From positions 1 through 20,450 of the forward strand of contig UQUZ01000049.1 in NCBI GenBank assembly GCA_900544375.1: a DNA stretch of 20,450 nucleotides, given 5' to 3'. Position numbers and translations under genes: made by a program. Source of the stretch: an uncultured Oscillospiraceae bacterium (GTDB lineage Bacteria > Bacillota > Clostridia > Oscillospirales > Acutalibacteraceae). The notes under the pieces were generated by a model, which had not been told where the DNA came from, did no database searches, and saw only the letters and a program-made list of their open reading frames with translations. Within the stretch, counting starts at the first letter, position 1. Every line of letters starts with the position of its first letter. Shown in pieces: positions 7,476-15,560 of the stretch.

Positions 7476-8486
7476 TTGAACGTATTTATGATTGGCGGCA
7501 CCGGCCTTTTGGGCAGCGCCGCGGCCGCGGAGCTCATCGCCCGCGGGCATCAGGTCAAAAGCATCGCCCTGCCCCCCCTGCCGGAAGGCGCTCCGATCCC
7601 GGAGGAGATGGAAATCGTTTTGGGGAATTACCTGACTATGAGCGACGATGAGCTGCGGGAGAAGATGGCGGGTTGCGATTGCTTTATTTTTGCGGCGGGC
7701 GTGGATGAGCGTGTGGAATTCCCCGCCCCGGTTTATGCCGCGTATGAAAAATATAACATTCGGCCTGTCAAGCGTCTGTTGGGAATCGCCAAGGCTTGCG
7801 GCGTAAAGAATTGCGTTGTGCTCGGCTCCTATTTCGCCTATTTCGCCAAGGAGCACCCGGAGATGAATCTCTGCGTCAAGCACCCCTATATCCGCAGCAG
7901 GATTGCGCAGGAGCAATCTGCACTCTCGTTCGCGGATGATGAAATGAGCGTATGCGTGCTGGAGCTGCCCTATATTTTTGGCACGCAGCCTGGCCGTAAG
8001 CCTGTGTGGGTTATCCTCATCGAGCAGCTTGAAGGGATGGGCAAAATCACGATGTACCCGAAGGGCGGCACTACGATGGTGACCGTCCGCCAGGTTGGGC
8101 AGGCAATCGCCGGGGCAGCGGAGCGCAACCGCGGCGCAAACTGTTATCCGATTGGGTACTATAATCTCACCTGGAACGACTTCCTGAAAATCGTCCACAA
8201 GGCGATGGGCCAGCCCAACCGGAAAATCATCAATATTCCGAAATGGTCTTTCCAGCTTTTTGGGCTGCATATGCGCAAGGTGTATCGGAATAAAAACGTA
8301 GAGGGCGGCATTGATCCCGTCGGCCTGGCGGATATCATGTGCATGAATACCTTCATCGACCCAAAATGGTGTGTAGAGCTGGGCGTCACAGGGGACGATA
8401 TCGAATCAGCCATTTATGATTCTGTTAAGCTCTCTGTGGATGCCTTCCACGGCACGCAGGAGCTGCTGGGCATGAAGGGCGAATAA
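7476..8486 (+). CDS. NAD-dependent epimerase/dehydratase-like extended SDR
   Basis: 336-aa protein with an N-terminal Rossmann motif GGTGLLG at residues 7-13 and an extended-SDR C-terminal region (YNLTWNDFLKIV at 229-240, typical of substrate-binding domains). At the expected catalytic position the sequence is Tyr138-Ile-Arg-Ser-Arg142, so the usual YxxxK has Arg in place of Lys. It may still use NAD(P), but classic epimerase/dehydratase chemistry is uncertain. I chose the TTG at 7476 because AGGAGAGA sits 8 bases upstream and the Rossmann strand then begins at residue 2; the ATG at 7455 would lie before the ribosome binding site. It has its own promoter and a strong terminator after it, so it is probably monocistronic. 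Substrate unknown. Confidence 0.78.
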   Translation: MNVFMIGGTGLLGSAAAAELIARGHQVKSIALPPLPEGAPIPEEMEIVLGNYLTMSDDELREKMAGCDCFIFAAGVDERVEFPAPVYAAYEKYNIRPVKRLLGIAKACGVKNCVVLGSYFAYFAKEHPEMNLCVKHPYIRSRIAQEQSALSFADDEMSVCVLELPYIFGTQPGRKPVWVILIEQLEGMGKITMYPKGGTTMVTVRQVGQAIAGAAERNRGANCYPIGYYNLTWNDFLKIVHKAMGQPNRKIINIPKWSFQLFGLHMRKVYRNKNVEGGIDPVGLADIMCMNTFIDPKWCVELGVTGDDIESAIYDSVKLSVDAFHGTQELLGMKGE

Positions 8487-8507
8487 AGCTTGGAAATCGC
8501 TGTTATT

Positions 8508-8568
8508 GTGCGCCGCGGCCCATCTTGCCCTACAACGTTTTTAGGGAGCGGCGCACTTTTGTCCTTTT
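8508..8568 (+). terminator. Two-part rho-independent terminator after the SDR gene
   Basis: GTGCGCCGC at 8508-8516 pairs perfectly with GCGGCGCAC at 8548-8556. An inner CCCTA/TAGGG stem (8528-8532, 8542-8546) extends the fold, and TTTTGTCCTTTT follows. A further short inverted repeat TCCTTT/AAAGGA comes just after it, ahead of the lipoprotein gene. Confidence 0.85.
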
Positions 8569-8603
8569 GAACAAAGGATTTGCTCAAGAAAAGGATCTGA
8601 ATC

Positions 8604-9554
8604 ATGAAAAAAATCATCTGCTTATGCGCAGTGCTGCTGTGTTTATTGACGACCGCTTCCTGCCATCACCCTGGTGAAGCGAGCACCTCCGGGCCAGCGT
8701 TGGAATCCAGCTCTCTTCCTCCTTCCAGCGAAGCGCCTTCCACTACGCTGGCAGCACCCTCCACCAGGGCTCGAATCGAAACAACCACCTCCAAGCCGCT
8801 TATCCTTTCAGGCAGAAAAAACCGGCCGTATTTCAAAGCCTATGCAGAATTTTTACTCCATTCCGATACCAATATGGAGGAGGACCCGGGCTTCCCTATT
8901 TTCGGCTATTATTTGATTGACTTGAATTTTGACCGTATTCCCGAGCTCGGGGTCTATCGCGATTCGGGCGGTTCTTTAGGAGGATATCTCAACTTTTACA
9001 GCTTTGATGGAAAGAAAGTTGCGCCTGTTTTGGAAGACGGCGGCGAGCAAGCCCGAAGCTCTACTCACACAAAAATTCTTGCTGATAAGAAAAATCAAAA
9101 GGTATACTTATTTAAAGAAATGTATCTGCTCCAAGGCAATAGCAACGGCCTTAACGGATATGTGAAAGAAATCAAAAGCCGCAACGGCGTTCCTCATGTT
9201 TGCAATATAATCACCTTAGATGTTGACCACGATCACTTGCAGAGAGAGGATCTTGAAAAAAGCCATGATGGGGAAGATCTCTATCTATTAGATACCGAAC
9301 TGGATCACTGTTTACTGACAAAGAGATATTCCAACGGTAAATCAAAAGAAATCTCCTCCGCGCAGTATCTGAAAAAGAAAAGGCAGATCATTCCTGAAAA
9401 GAATTCCTTTGTAGATTTGCTCGACACCAAAGCACGGGTCGTATGCGATTCCATCATGGAATTGTCAGATAAAACCGGCCGCTCCCACGATAAAAAACTG
9501 ACCTCCGAAGAGATCGACCTGTTGTTTACAAAATGGCTCGACCAAACGAAATAG
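8604..9554 (+). CDS. Secreted lipoprotein of unknown function
   Basis: 316-aa protein with a lipoprotein signal: MKK, hydrophobic core, then LTTASC with the lipidated Cys at residue 20. A Ser/Thr/Pro-rich linker follows to about residue 70. The folded part begins near YFKAYAEFL and contains FGYYLIDLNFDRIPELGVYRDSGG, whose Asp-rich turn recalls the calcium-loop or FG-GAP/VCBS-like segments common in Clostridia lipoproteins. The rest (90-316) is unrecognised, mixed alpha/beta and lysine-rich. The ATG at 8604 has AAAAGGA 8 bases upstream. No promoter is obvious between the preceding terminator and the start. The dehydrogenase follows 42 bases later on the same strand and could be cotranscribed. 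Anchored to the outer face of the membrane; role unknown. Confidence 0.7.
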   Translation: MKKIICLCAVLLCLLTTASCHHPGEASTSGPALESSSLPPSSEAPSTTLAAPSTRARIETTTSKPLILSGRKNRPYFKAYAEFLLHSDTNMEEDPGFPIFGYYLIDLNFDRIPELGVYRDSGGSLGGYLNFYSFDGKKVAPVLEDGGEQARSSTHTKILADKKNQKVYLFKEMYLLQGNSNGLNGYVKEIKSRNGVPHVCNIITLDVDHDHLQREDLEKSHDGEDLYLLDTELDHCLLTKRYSNGKSKEISSAQYLKKKRQIIPEKNSFVDLLDTKARVVCDSIMELSDKTGRSHDKKLTSEEIDLLFTKWLDQTK

Positions 9555-9596
9555 AAGCGGCTGCAAATAGAATTATCAACAGGAGGGGAGCTTTCC

Positions 9597-10586
9597 TTGA
9601 ACATTCTCATCGAGGGCGCGCCGGAGCGCTATCAAGCCTATCTGCCGGAATTTGTCCCGCTCGACCGGCTTTCGCTCACCTTCTGCCCACTCGGCAGCGC
9701 CAATGAGGAGCGGCTCGCCCTCTGCCCGGACGCGGAGGTTTTTCTGGTGGATGCGATCAGCACGGTAGACGGCGACCTGATCCGGCGAATGCCAAAGCTC
9801 AAAATGATCCATTCTGAGGGCGTGGCATTCAACGGCATTGATATCCAAGCGGCAAGGGAACGCGGTGTTTTCGTCTGCAACAATCAGGGCTGCAATGCGG
9901 GCGCTGTGGCAGAGCAGGCAATTTTTTTGATGCTGTCCCTGCTGCGCAGGGGGATCCCGGGCGACCGCGCCGTCCGGGAAGGCCGTCAAATCCAAATGAA
10001 GGAACAGGCCATGGTCGAGGGGATCACAGAGCTGGGGGATTGCAAAATCGGCCTGATCGGCTTTGGGCACATCGCAAAGGCCACGGCGCAGCGGCTGGCC
10101 CCCTTCGGATGCGAGCTTTTTTATGATTCCGCCCATAGAAAAGATCCGGAAACGGAAAAGGCCTTTTCCGTAACCTATCTCCCGCTCGGGGAACTGCTTG
10201 CGGCCTGCGATATCATCAGCCTCCACGCGGCTGTCACGCCGCAGACGTGCGGCATGGTAAACGCCGCCTTCCTCTCCCAAATGAAGAACGGCTCCTATCT
10301 AATCAACACTGCACGCGGCGAGCTCGTCGATCACTTGGCCGTGAAAGAAGCGTTATTTTCCGGCAAACTCGCAGGCGCTGGGTTTGACACCCTCTCCCCA
10401 GAGCCCGTCCCGGCGGATCATCCGCTGGTGAGGCTGCCGCCGGAAGTGGAGGATCGCGTCGTTTTTTCGCCCCATCTCGGCGGCATCACCGCCAGCAGCT
10501 TCTGCCGCGCACACCGGCATATGTGGTCAAACGTTGTGCGCGTTTTCAATGGTTTCCAGCCAGACAGCATTGTAAATGCTCTTTAA
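9597..10586 (+). CDS. D-isomer-specific 2-hydroxyacid dehydrogenase
   Basis: 329-aa NAD(P)-dependent dehydrogenase that interconverts a 2-oxoacid and a D-2-hydroxyacid. The nucleotide fold starts KIGLIGFGHIAKATAQRL (GFGHIA at residues 155-160). The catalytic triad is complete: Arg240 in NTARGEL, Glu269 in SPEP and His293 in SPHLGG. The His segment lacks the aromatic/Ala pattern of lactate dehydrogenases, so a phosphoglycerate dehydrogenase- or glyoxylate reductase-like role is possible; it lacks an ACT domain, so it is not a full SerA. The TTG at 9597 is supported by AGGAGGGGAG at 9581-9590 with normal spacing. It faces an AraC-type regulator across a shared terminator. The exact substrate cannot be told. 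Confidence 0.85.
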   Translation: MNILIEGAPERYQAYLPEFVPLDRLSLTFCPLGSANEERLALCPDAEVFLVDAISTVDGDLIRRMPKLKMIHSEGVAFNGIDIQAARERGVFVCNNQGCNAGAVAEQAIFLMLSLLRRGIPGDRAVREGRQIQMKEQAMVEGITELGDCKIGLIGFGHIAKATAQRLAPFGCELFYDSAHRKDPETEKAFSVTYLPLGELLAACDIISLHAAVTPQTCGMVNAAFLSQMKNGSYLINTARGELVDHLAVKEALFSGKLAGAGFDTLSPEPVPADHPLVRLPPEVEDRVVFSPHLGGITASSFCRAHRHMWSNVVRVFNGFQPDSIVNAL

Positions 10587-10601
10587 TGTGCCAAACAAAA
10601 A

Positions 10602-10640
10602 GCCGCCGCAAAAGCATCCCCAAGATGCTTTTGCGGCGGC
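10602..10640. terminator. Perfect 16-bp terminator shared by convergent genes
   Basis: GCCGCCGCAAAAGCAT pairs with ATGCTTTTGCGGCGGC across loop CCCCAAG. On the minus strand the stem is followed by TTTTTGTTT, so it serves mainly the AraC-type gene (stop at 10651). On the plus strand the tail is weak (GTGCTGTTTC), yet the stem lies only 15 bases after the dehydrogenase stop. Confidence 0.9.
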
Positions 10641-10650
10641 GTGCTGTTTC

Positions 10651-11400
10651 TCAGCCAAACCGGGCGGCATATTGGTGCGGCGTGATGCCATAGGCTTTGC
10701 GGAAACAGGTGATAAAATAGGCCTGCGAGCAAAAGCCCAGGTAATAGGCCACCATCTTCTGATCGCATTCCCCACGCAGCATCGCCTTTGCGGTTTCGAG
10801 CTTCCGCTCAATAATATATTCCCGCAGCGGCTTGCCTACATGCTTTTTAAAAAGCTTTGACAAATAGTCCCCGCTGAGGTTCACAAGCGCTGCCAAATCG
10901 GCGAGGCGGATTGATTCATGCAGATTCCGATCAATATAATCCAGGCACTTTCGAATTGCCGCCGGGCAATTGCCACGGGCATTTTCATGCACTAGCCCTG
11001 TAATTTCCAAAACAATTTGATTCAGAAAGCTGATGATTTCCTCCCCGGACGTGAATTGATCGATCTGCATAATATAGCGATCAGATAGGTTAAACGCCTG
11101 CATCTCATTCAAACCACCCTGGATGGCGTATCTGGTCCCCAACGTCACACAGCACACCGCCCAATACTGCATCTGCCGGATGGAATTGGTGGAAAGGCGG
11201 CCCACAACGATGCCTGATTTGATATATTGCCCGAGCAATTGTTTAACCCGCTCAACGTCTCCCTGCTGAATCGCCGATAAAAAAGCGGTTTCTTCCCGGT
11301 AAGAGGTATGCGCCATTCCGCTTTCCCGCTGTTCAAAGGATGGATCATCCGCCTGGGGTAGAATCTGGATATTCAGCAGCTCGCCCTGTTTCATTTTCAT
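10651..11400 (-). CDS. AraC-family transcriptional regulator
   Basis: 249-aa DNA-binding regulator. The C-terminal 95 residues carry the two AraC helix-turn-helix units: SIRLADLAALVNLSGDYLSK, and later QKMVAYYLGFCSQAYFITCF with the closing YGITPHQYAARF. The N-terminal 145 residues are helical (ETAFLSAIQQGD, RYAIQGGLNEMQAFNLSD) and lack a cupin, so the sensing domain is of the helical type common in Clostridia AraC/YesN relatives. I start it at the ATG at 11400, with AAAGG 6 bases upstream. The first ATG (11445) would fall almost at the transcription start of the promoter at 11455-11483. It ends in the shared terminator and may control the dehydrogenase or the divergent kinase-MATE operon. The effector is unknown. 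Confidence 0.85.
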   Translation of the reverse strand: MKMKQGELLNIQILPQADDPSFEQRESGMAHTSYREETAFLSAIQQGDVERVKQLLGQYIKSGIVVGRLSTNSIRQMQYWAVCCVTLGTRYAIQGGLNEMQAFNLSDRYIMQIDQFTSGEEIISFLNQIVLEITGLVHENARGNCPAAIRKCLDYIDRNLHESIRLADLAALVNLSGDYLSKLFKKHVGKPLREYIIERKLETAKAMLRGECDQKMVAYYLGFCSQAYFITCFRKAYGITPHQYAARFG

Positions 11401-11454
11401 AACCATCCTTTCGCGCCTCAGGCGGTCTTTGAAATGATCCCTCATTGTGAGGCC

Positions 11455-11483
11455 ATTATACCTAAAATCATGTTGAAAAACAA
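11455..11483 (-). promoter_or_regulatory. Promoter of the AraC-type gene
   Basis: Minus-strand TTGTTT at 11483-11478, 17-base spacer, perfect TATAAT at 11460-11455. An inverted GTTG/CAAC pair overlaps the -35. Confidence 0.65.
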
Positions 11484-11588
11484 CGGATTATTAAAAGAAA
11501 AAGCTGAAAAACAATATGCAACTGCAAGCGCATTCTGCTATTCTAATCACAATAGCTGATTTCATAAAAAAATCGGGAGGGATTTTGA

Positions 11589-12566
11589 ATGATTAGCAAA
11601 ACCAAATACAAAATTGAAAATAAGGAGATTGAAAAAATTTTCCGCGCAGCGGGAATCGGCGGGATTACCGGCATTTCGCCTTTGGGCGCGGGGGAGTATA
11701 ACGCTGTGTTTTCCGTATCCACACGGGAAAAAGAATATGTGCTCAAGATCGCGCCGGCGCAGGAGGCTCCGGTCATGACCTACGAAAAAGATATGATGCG
11801 CGCTGAAGTCTTTTGGTATCGTCAGATGCGGGAACATACGCCCATCACTGTGCCCGATGTTTACTTTGAGGATTTTGAACGCAAGCAGATCCCTACGGAT
11901 TATTTTATCATGGAAAAGCTTTCTGGGAAACAATTGGATCAAATGAAATTTTCGGGTTCTGAGCAAGTGCAGTCCAATTCTATTACGGCGACCATGGCGG
12001 CCCAGATCCACAAAATTAAAAACGATCAGTTCGGTTATATCCAAAACGGCTTGTATGACAACTGGTATCAAGCAATTCGGGCTATGACGCAGTCGCTTCT
12101 GGATGATTGTGCGCGAGCGAAAAAAAAATCAAAACGCGGCGAAAAGCTGCTTGCCTGTATCGACCGATATCAGGATGTTTTAAAAAAAGCGGAATGTTGC
12201 ATGGTCAATTTTGATATTTGGTGGCCAAACATCATCTGCAACCGGGAAAACGGTGAGATCAAATATGCATGGATCGACCCGGAGCGCAGCTTTTGGGGCG
12301 ACCGGATCGCGGACTTTGTGTGCCTCGAATATCAGAAACCCCTGGAGAAGAAAAAAGCTTCCCTTGCGGCTTATAATGCCGTCGCGGATGAACCCATCCG
12401 CGTAACGCGAGAGGAAAAAATCCGCTATGCCGTGATGCAGGGGTATCTGGGCCTGATCCAGGAGGTGGAAAAATATTACCGCTACACGCCAAAGCACTTC
12501 GGTTGGTGGCGCAACGTTTTCTCCTCCGCATGGTTTTACAAAAGCGCTTTCGGAGGCTTGAAATAA
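11589..12566 (+). CDS. APH-fold kinase-like protein with altered catalytic loop
   Basis: 325-aa member of the aminoglycoside phosphotransferase/choline-kinase superfamily. GAGEYNAVF at residues 33-41 is the nucleotide loop, Lys53 in YVLKIAP and Glu73 are the ATP-site pair. The catalytic loop reads VNFDIWWPNII at 206-216: the usual His is Asn207, while Asp209 and Asn214 remain; Asp230 in WIDPERSFWGD is the metal ligand. It is likely still able to bind ATP, and possibly active since the Asp is kept. ATG at 11589 with GGGAGGG 7-8 bases upstream. The MATE gene starts 2 bases after its stop, so the two are coupled. It is divergent from the AraC-type regulator. Substrate unknown; a resistance role is only suggested by the exporter. 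Confidence 0.75.
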   Translation: MISKTKYKIENKEIEKIFRAAGIGGITGISPLGAGEYNAVFSVSTREKEYVLKIAPAQEAPVMTYEKDMMRAEVFWYRQMREHTPITVPDVYFEDFERKQIPTDYFIMEKLSGKQLDQMKFSGSEQVQSNSITATMAAQIHKIKNDQFGYIQNGLYDNWYQAIRAMTQSLLDDCARAKKKSKRGEKLLACIDRYQDVLKKAECCMVNFDIWWPNIICNRENGEIKYAWIDPERSFWGDRIADFVCLEYQKPLEKKKASLAAYNAVADEPIRVTREEKIRYAVMQGYLGLIQEVEKYYRYTPKHFGWWRNVFSSAWFYKSAFGGLK

Positions 12567-12568
12567 AA

Positions 12569-13903
12569 ATGACGGAAAAAACAAAACGAATCGGGAGCCC
12601 TTCCGCCACGGCCGCATTGGGGGAAGAGCCAGTTCCCCGCCTGGTGCTCCGCTTTGCAGCAACCACCATGGCCGCCCTGCTGCTCAATGCCGTCTATACG
12701 CTGACAGATACGCTGTTTGTCAGCTGGGGCGTGGGTGAAAACGCCATGGGCGGCGTGTCCGTCGTATTTCCGTTTGTAATTTTACAGGGTGCAATCTCCA
12801 CCGCCTTAGGCGGCGGCGCGGCATCGATCATCTCCCGAAAGCTGGGCGAGGGCAAAAAGCAGGAGGCGGGCGAAGTCACGCTGAATGCAATGCTCGCCTT
12901 TTACAGCTCCGCGATTCTCATCACCATCCTTGGCCTTGCGTTGCTCAATCCACTGCTTGAGGTGATGGGCGTTACGGGAGAGCTCCTGCCTTATGCAAAA
13001 CAATACTTTACGATCCTGCTCGCGGGCAATGTGTTTTCCACCGGCTTTTCGTCTATCATCCGCGCCGAAGGCAAAATGCTGTATGGCCTGCTCATCTGGG
13101 TAATTCCCATTTCGATCAACATCGCTCTGGACGCGGTATTCATCCTTGTGCTGGGCTGGGGTGTGCGCGGCTCTGCGCTGGCAACGGTGATCTGCCAGTT
13201 TGTCAGCTTTAGTATGTGTGTGCTGTTTTTTCTCCGCTTTACAACGCAAAGTTTCAGGGGCGCAAAATGCAGCCTACACAAGATACGTGAGATCCTTGCA
13301 ATCGGATTGCCCTCCCTAATCCAGATGGGAAGCCTCTCCATTCTGTCCGTCGTGCTAAATAACCTCCTGCGGGAGGCCGGCGGGACAATCGCAGTGACTA
13401 CCTATGCCTACATCAGTAAGATCATCACCTTTGCCATTATGCCCTTCACGGCAATCACGCAGGCGCTCAGCCCCATCGTAGGGTATAACTTTGGTGCAGG
13501 GAAGCCGGAACGTATCCGGAAAACCATCCGCTTTTGTACAGCGGCCAGCTTTATCTACGCTTTGGTCCTGCTGCTCATTATGGAGGCCACGCCGGGTTCC
13601 CTCATCCGCTTATTCACTGATAACCGAGAGCTGATCGCCCGCGGCGGCGAGGGGCTGCGTATTCTGGCGGCGGCGCTCGTTTTCGTGCCTCTGCCAATGT
13701 TATCCGGCGCGGCGTGCCAGGCCATTGGGCAAAAGCTATGGGCATTCCTTCTATACGCCGCAAATCTGGTGTTTTTTATCCCCACCGCATTTCTTTTTGC
13801 CCCCCTGCTTGGTGTAACCGGGGTATGGTGGGCCTATGTGGCGGCAAATGCGGCCTCGGCCGTGCTTGCTCTGGTAAAAATAAGGCGCGACAAGGTGCTG
13901 TAA
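12569..13903 (+). CDS. MATE-family multidrug/metabolite exporter
   Basis: 444-aa inner-membrane exporter of the MATE family (NorM/DinF-like), which uses a Na+ or H+ gradient to expel cationic compounds. The typical start region is present (PRLVLRFAATTMAALLLNAVYTLTDTLF region, residues 22-49), followed by about 12 hydrophobic segments in two similar bundles; SPIVGYNFGAGKPERIRKTI marks the loop that opens the second half. Length is normal for the family (about 440-460). The ATG at 12569 follows the kinase-like stop by 2 bases, with GGAGG 12 bases upstream inside that gene. An upstream ATG in the same frame (12503) lies within the kinase gene and is rejected. It ends before a strong shared terminator. 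Confidence 0.9.
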   Translation: MTEKTKRIGSPSATAALGEEPVPRLVLRFAATTMAALLLNAVYTLTDTLFVSWGVGENAMGGVSVVFPFVILQGAISTALGGGAASIISRKLGEGKKQEAGEVTLNAMLAFYSSAILITILGLALLNPLLEVMGVTGELLPYAKQYFTILLAGNVFSTGFSSIIRAEGKMLYGLLIWVIPISINIALDAVFILVLGWGVRGSALATVICQFVSFSMCVLFFLRFTTQSFRGAKCSLHKIREILAIGLPSLIQMGSLSILSVVLNNLLREAGGTIAVTTYAYISKIITFAIMPFTAITQALSPIVGYNFGAGKPERIRKTIRFCTAASFIYALVLLLIMEATPGSLIRLFTDNRELIARGGEGLRILAAALVFVPLPMLSGAACQAIGQKLWAFLLYAANLVFFIPTAFLFAPLLGVTGVWWAYVAANAASAVLALVKIRRDKVL

Positions 13904-13933
13904 ACAATTTCCTTGGGCAATTTGATAAACGAA

Positions 13934-13967
13934 AAGGGATGGTGCAACATGCTTTGCACCATCCCTT
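13934..13967. terminator. Bidirectional terminator between MATE and glyS genes
   Basis: AAGGGATGGTGCAA pairs over 14 bp with TTGCACCATCCCTT (loop CATGCT). The minus strand continues TTCGTTT after the stem and the plus strand reaches CCCTTTTATTT soon after, so it can stop transcription from both converging genes. Confidence 0.85.
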
Positions 13968-13992
13968 AAAGAATCCCTTTTATTTATAATGT

Positions 13993-15375
13993 TCAGAAAT
14001 CCAGCCTTTTTTCGATAAACGCCGTCAGCTCGTCGATCGGCAGGCGTATCTGCTCCATTGTGTCGCGGTCACGCACCGTCACACATCCGTCCGTCTCGCT
14101 GTCAAAATCATAGGTCACGCACATCGGCGTGCCAATCTCATCCTGCCGGCGGTAGCGTTTGCCGATCGAGCCGGCGTCGTCATACTCTACCATAAACCGC
14201 TTTGCAAGCAAATCATGCACTTTCATCGCGCCCTCGCTGAGCTTTTTGGAGAGCGGCAGGATGGCCGCCTTCATCGGCGCAAGTGCCGGATGCAGGTGCA
14301 TCACCACGCGGGTGTCGTTCTTTTCCGCATCCACCACTTCCTCATCGTATGCGTCACACAGGAAGGCAAGCGCCACACGGTCTGCACCGAGCGACGGCTC
14401 GACAACATAGGGCAGGTATTTTTCATTCGTGGTCTGATCAAAATATTCTAGACTCTTGCCGGAAGTGTTCTGGTGTTGTGTCAGGTCGAAATTCGTGCGG
14501 CTCGCAACACCCCACAACTCGCCCCAGCCGAAGGGGAAAAGGTATTCAAAATCTGTCGTTGCATTAGAGTAGTGAGAAAGCTCCTTCTGCTCATGGTCGC
14601 GCAGGCGCAGGTTTTCATCCCGCATGCCGAGGGAGAGCAGCCACTTGTGGCAGTAATCCTTCCAGTAGGAGAACCATTCCAACTCTGTGCCCGGCTTGCA
14701 AAAGAATTCCAGCTCCATCTGCTCGAATTCTCGCGTGCGGAAGGTAAAGTTGCCGGGGGTAATCTCATTGCGGAAGGATTTGCCGATCTGGCACACGCCG
14801 AAGGGGATTTTTCTGCGGGTAGTGCGCTGAATATTCGGGAAGTTGACGAAAATGCCCTGTGCCGTTTCGGGGCGGAGATATAATTCGTTCTTTGCATCCT
14901 CCGTCACGCCCTGAAAGGTCTTAAACATCAAATTAAACTTACGGATATCGGTAAAGTCGCACGCGCCGCACTCCGGGCACACAATTTTATTTGCCTTGAT
15001 ATAATCGGACATCTGCTCAAAGCTCCAGCCAGCGGGGTTCACGCCCGTGTCCTCAATAAGCTTATCGGCACGATGGCGCGTTTTACAGGCCTTGCAATCC
15101 ATCAGCGGGTCGGAAAAGCCGCCCACATGGCCTGAAGCCACCCATGTTTGCGGATTCATCAGAATTGCAGAATCAAGGCCAACGTTATAGGGGCTCTCCT
15201 GCACAAATTTTTTCCACCATGCGCGTTTAACGTTGTTTTTAAACTCCACGCCCAGCGGGCCGTAATCCCACGTGTTCGACAGGCCGCCATAAATTTCGCT
15301 GCCGGGATAAACAAACCCTCTCGCTTTGCACAGCGCGACCACCTTTTCCATCGTCTTTTCCGTATTCGAAAGCAT
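13993..15375 (-). CDS. glyS: Glycyl-tRNA synthetase (single-chain, class II)
   Basis: 460-aa cytosolic enzyme that charges tRNA-Gly with glycine, of the homodimeric alpha2 type rather than the alpha2beta2 glyQ/glyS type. It has GFVYPGSEIYGGL at the N terminus, a four-Cys zinc ribbon (CKAC near residue 94 and CPEC near 133), motif 2 with FRNE at 201-204, motif 3 with GADRVALA at 330-337, and a C-terminal anticodon-binding domain (about 360-460). Length fits Bacillus/Clostridia homologues. I prefer ATG at 15375, with AAGGGG 8 bases upstream; a TTG at 15393 with AGGAAAG is an alternative adding 6 residues. A strong promoter lies only 40 bases upstream, so there is no room for a T-box leader; it seems to be a constitutively expressed housekeeping gene. 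Confidence 0.96.
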   Translation of the reverse strand: MLSNTEKTMEKVVALCKARGFVYPGSEIYGGLSNTWDYGPLGVEFKNNVKRAWWKKFVQESPYNVGLDSAILMNPQTWVASGHVGGFSDPLMDCKACKTRHRADKLIEDTGVNPAGWSFEQMSDYIKANKIVCPECGACDFTDIRKFNLMFKTFQGVTEDAKNELYLRPETAQGIFVNFPNIQRTTRRKIPFGVCQIGKSFRNEITPGNFTFRTREFEQMELEFFCKPGTELEWFSYWKDYCHKWLLSLGMRDENLRLRDHEQKELSHYSNATTDFEYLFPFGWGELWGVASRTNFDLTQHQNTSGKSLEYFDQTTNEKYLPYVVEPSLGADRVALAFLCDAYDEEVVDAEKNDTRVVMHLHPALAPMKAAILPLSKKLSEGAMKVHDLLAKRFMVEYDDAGSIGKRYRRQDEIGTPMCVTYDFDSETDGCVTVRDRDTMEQIRLPIDELTAFIEKRLDF

Positions 15376-15416
15376 ACTATTGGCCCCTTCCAAATTCTTT
15401 CCTATTCTTCCGTAAA

Positions 15417-15445
15417 ATCATAGCGGAAAGGCCCCGAAATGTCAA
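15417..15445 (-). promoter_or_regulatory. Promoter of glyS
   Basis: Minus-strand TTGACA at 15445-15440, 17-base spacer, TATGAT at 15422-15417. It matches the sigma-A consensus except one base. Confidence 0.8.
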
Positions 15446-15462
15446 GGCGGAACTGGATTTGA

Positions 15463-15489
15463 TCAAAACGAAACCGGCCCTGTGGCCAG
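15463..15489 (-). terminator. Terminator of the surface-protein gene
   Basis: Minus-strand CTGGCC pairs with GGCCGG (one G-T pair) around loop ACAG, followed by TTTCGTTTTG. It lies about 75 bases after the stop of the surface-protein gene and just upstream of the glyS promoter. Confidence 0.55.
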
Positions 15490-15560
15490 CTTTTCTAACC
15501 ATTGCCGCAAACGTATGGTTTTAAAGGATGGGGGGAACCCTTTTTAGCCGTTTTCCTGCG

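Noticed and set aside
6849..8270. 473-aa open frame on the minus strand across the MBL-fold and SDR genes
   Set aside because: It runs antisense to two genes with complete family motifs and crosses their promoter and intergenic gap. Its translation shows no domain and no ribosome binding site was seen.
9576..10280. 234-aa open frame on the minus strand inside the dehydrogenase gene
   Set aside because: Antisense to a clear D-2-hydroxyacid dehydrogenase with an intact catalytic triad; no recognisable domain.
15376..15560. T-box riboswitch upstream of glyS
   Set aside because: The glyS promoter at 15417-15445 leaves only about 35 leader bases, too few for a T-box, and no T-box sequence was found.
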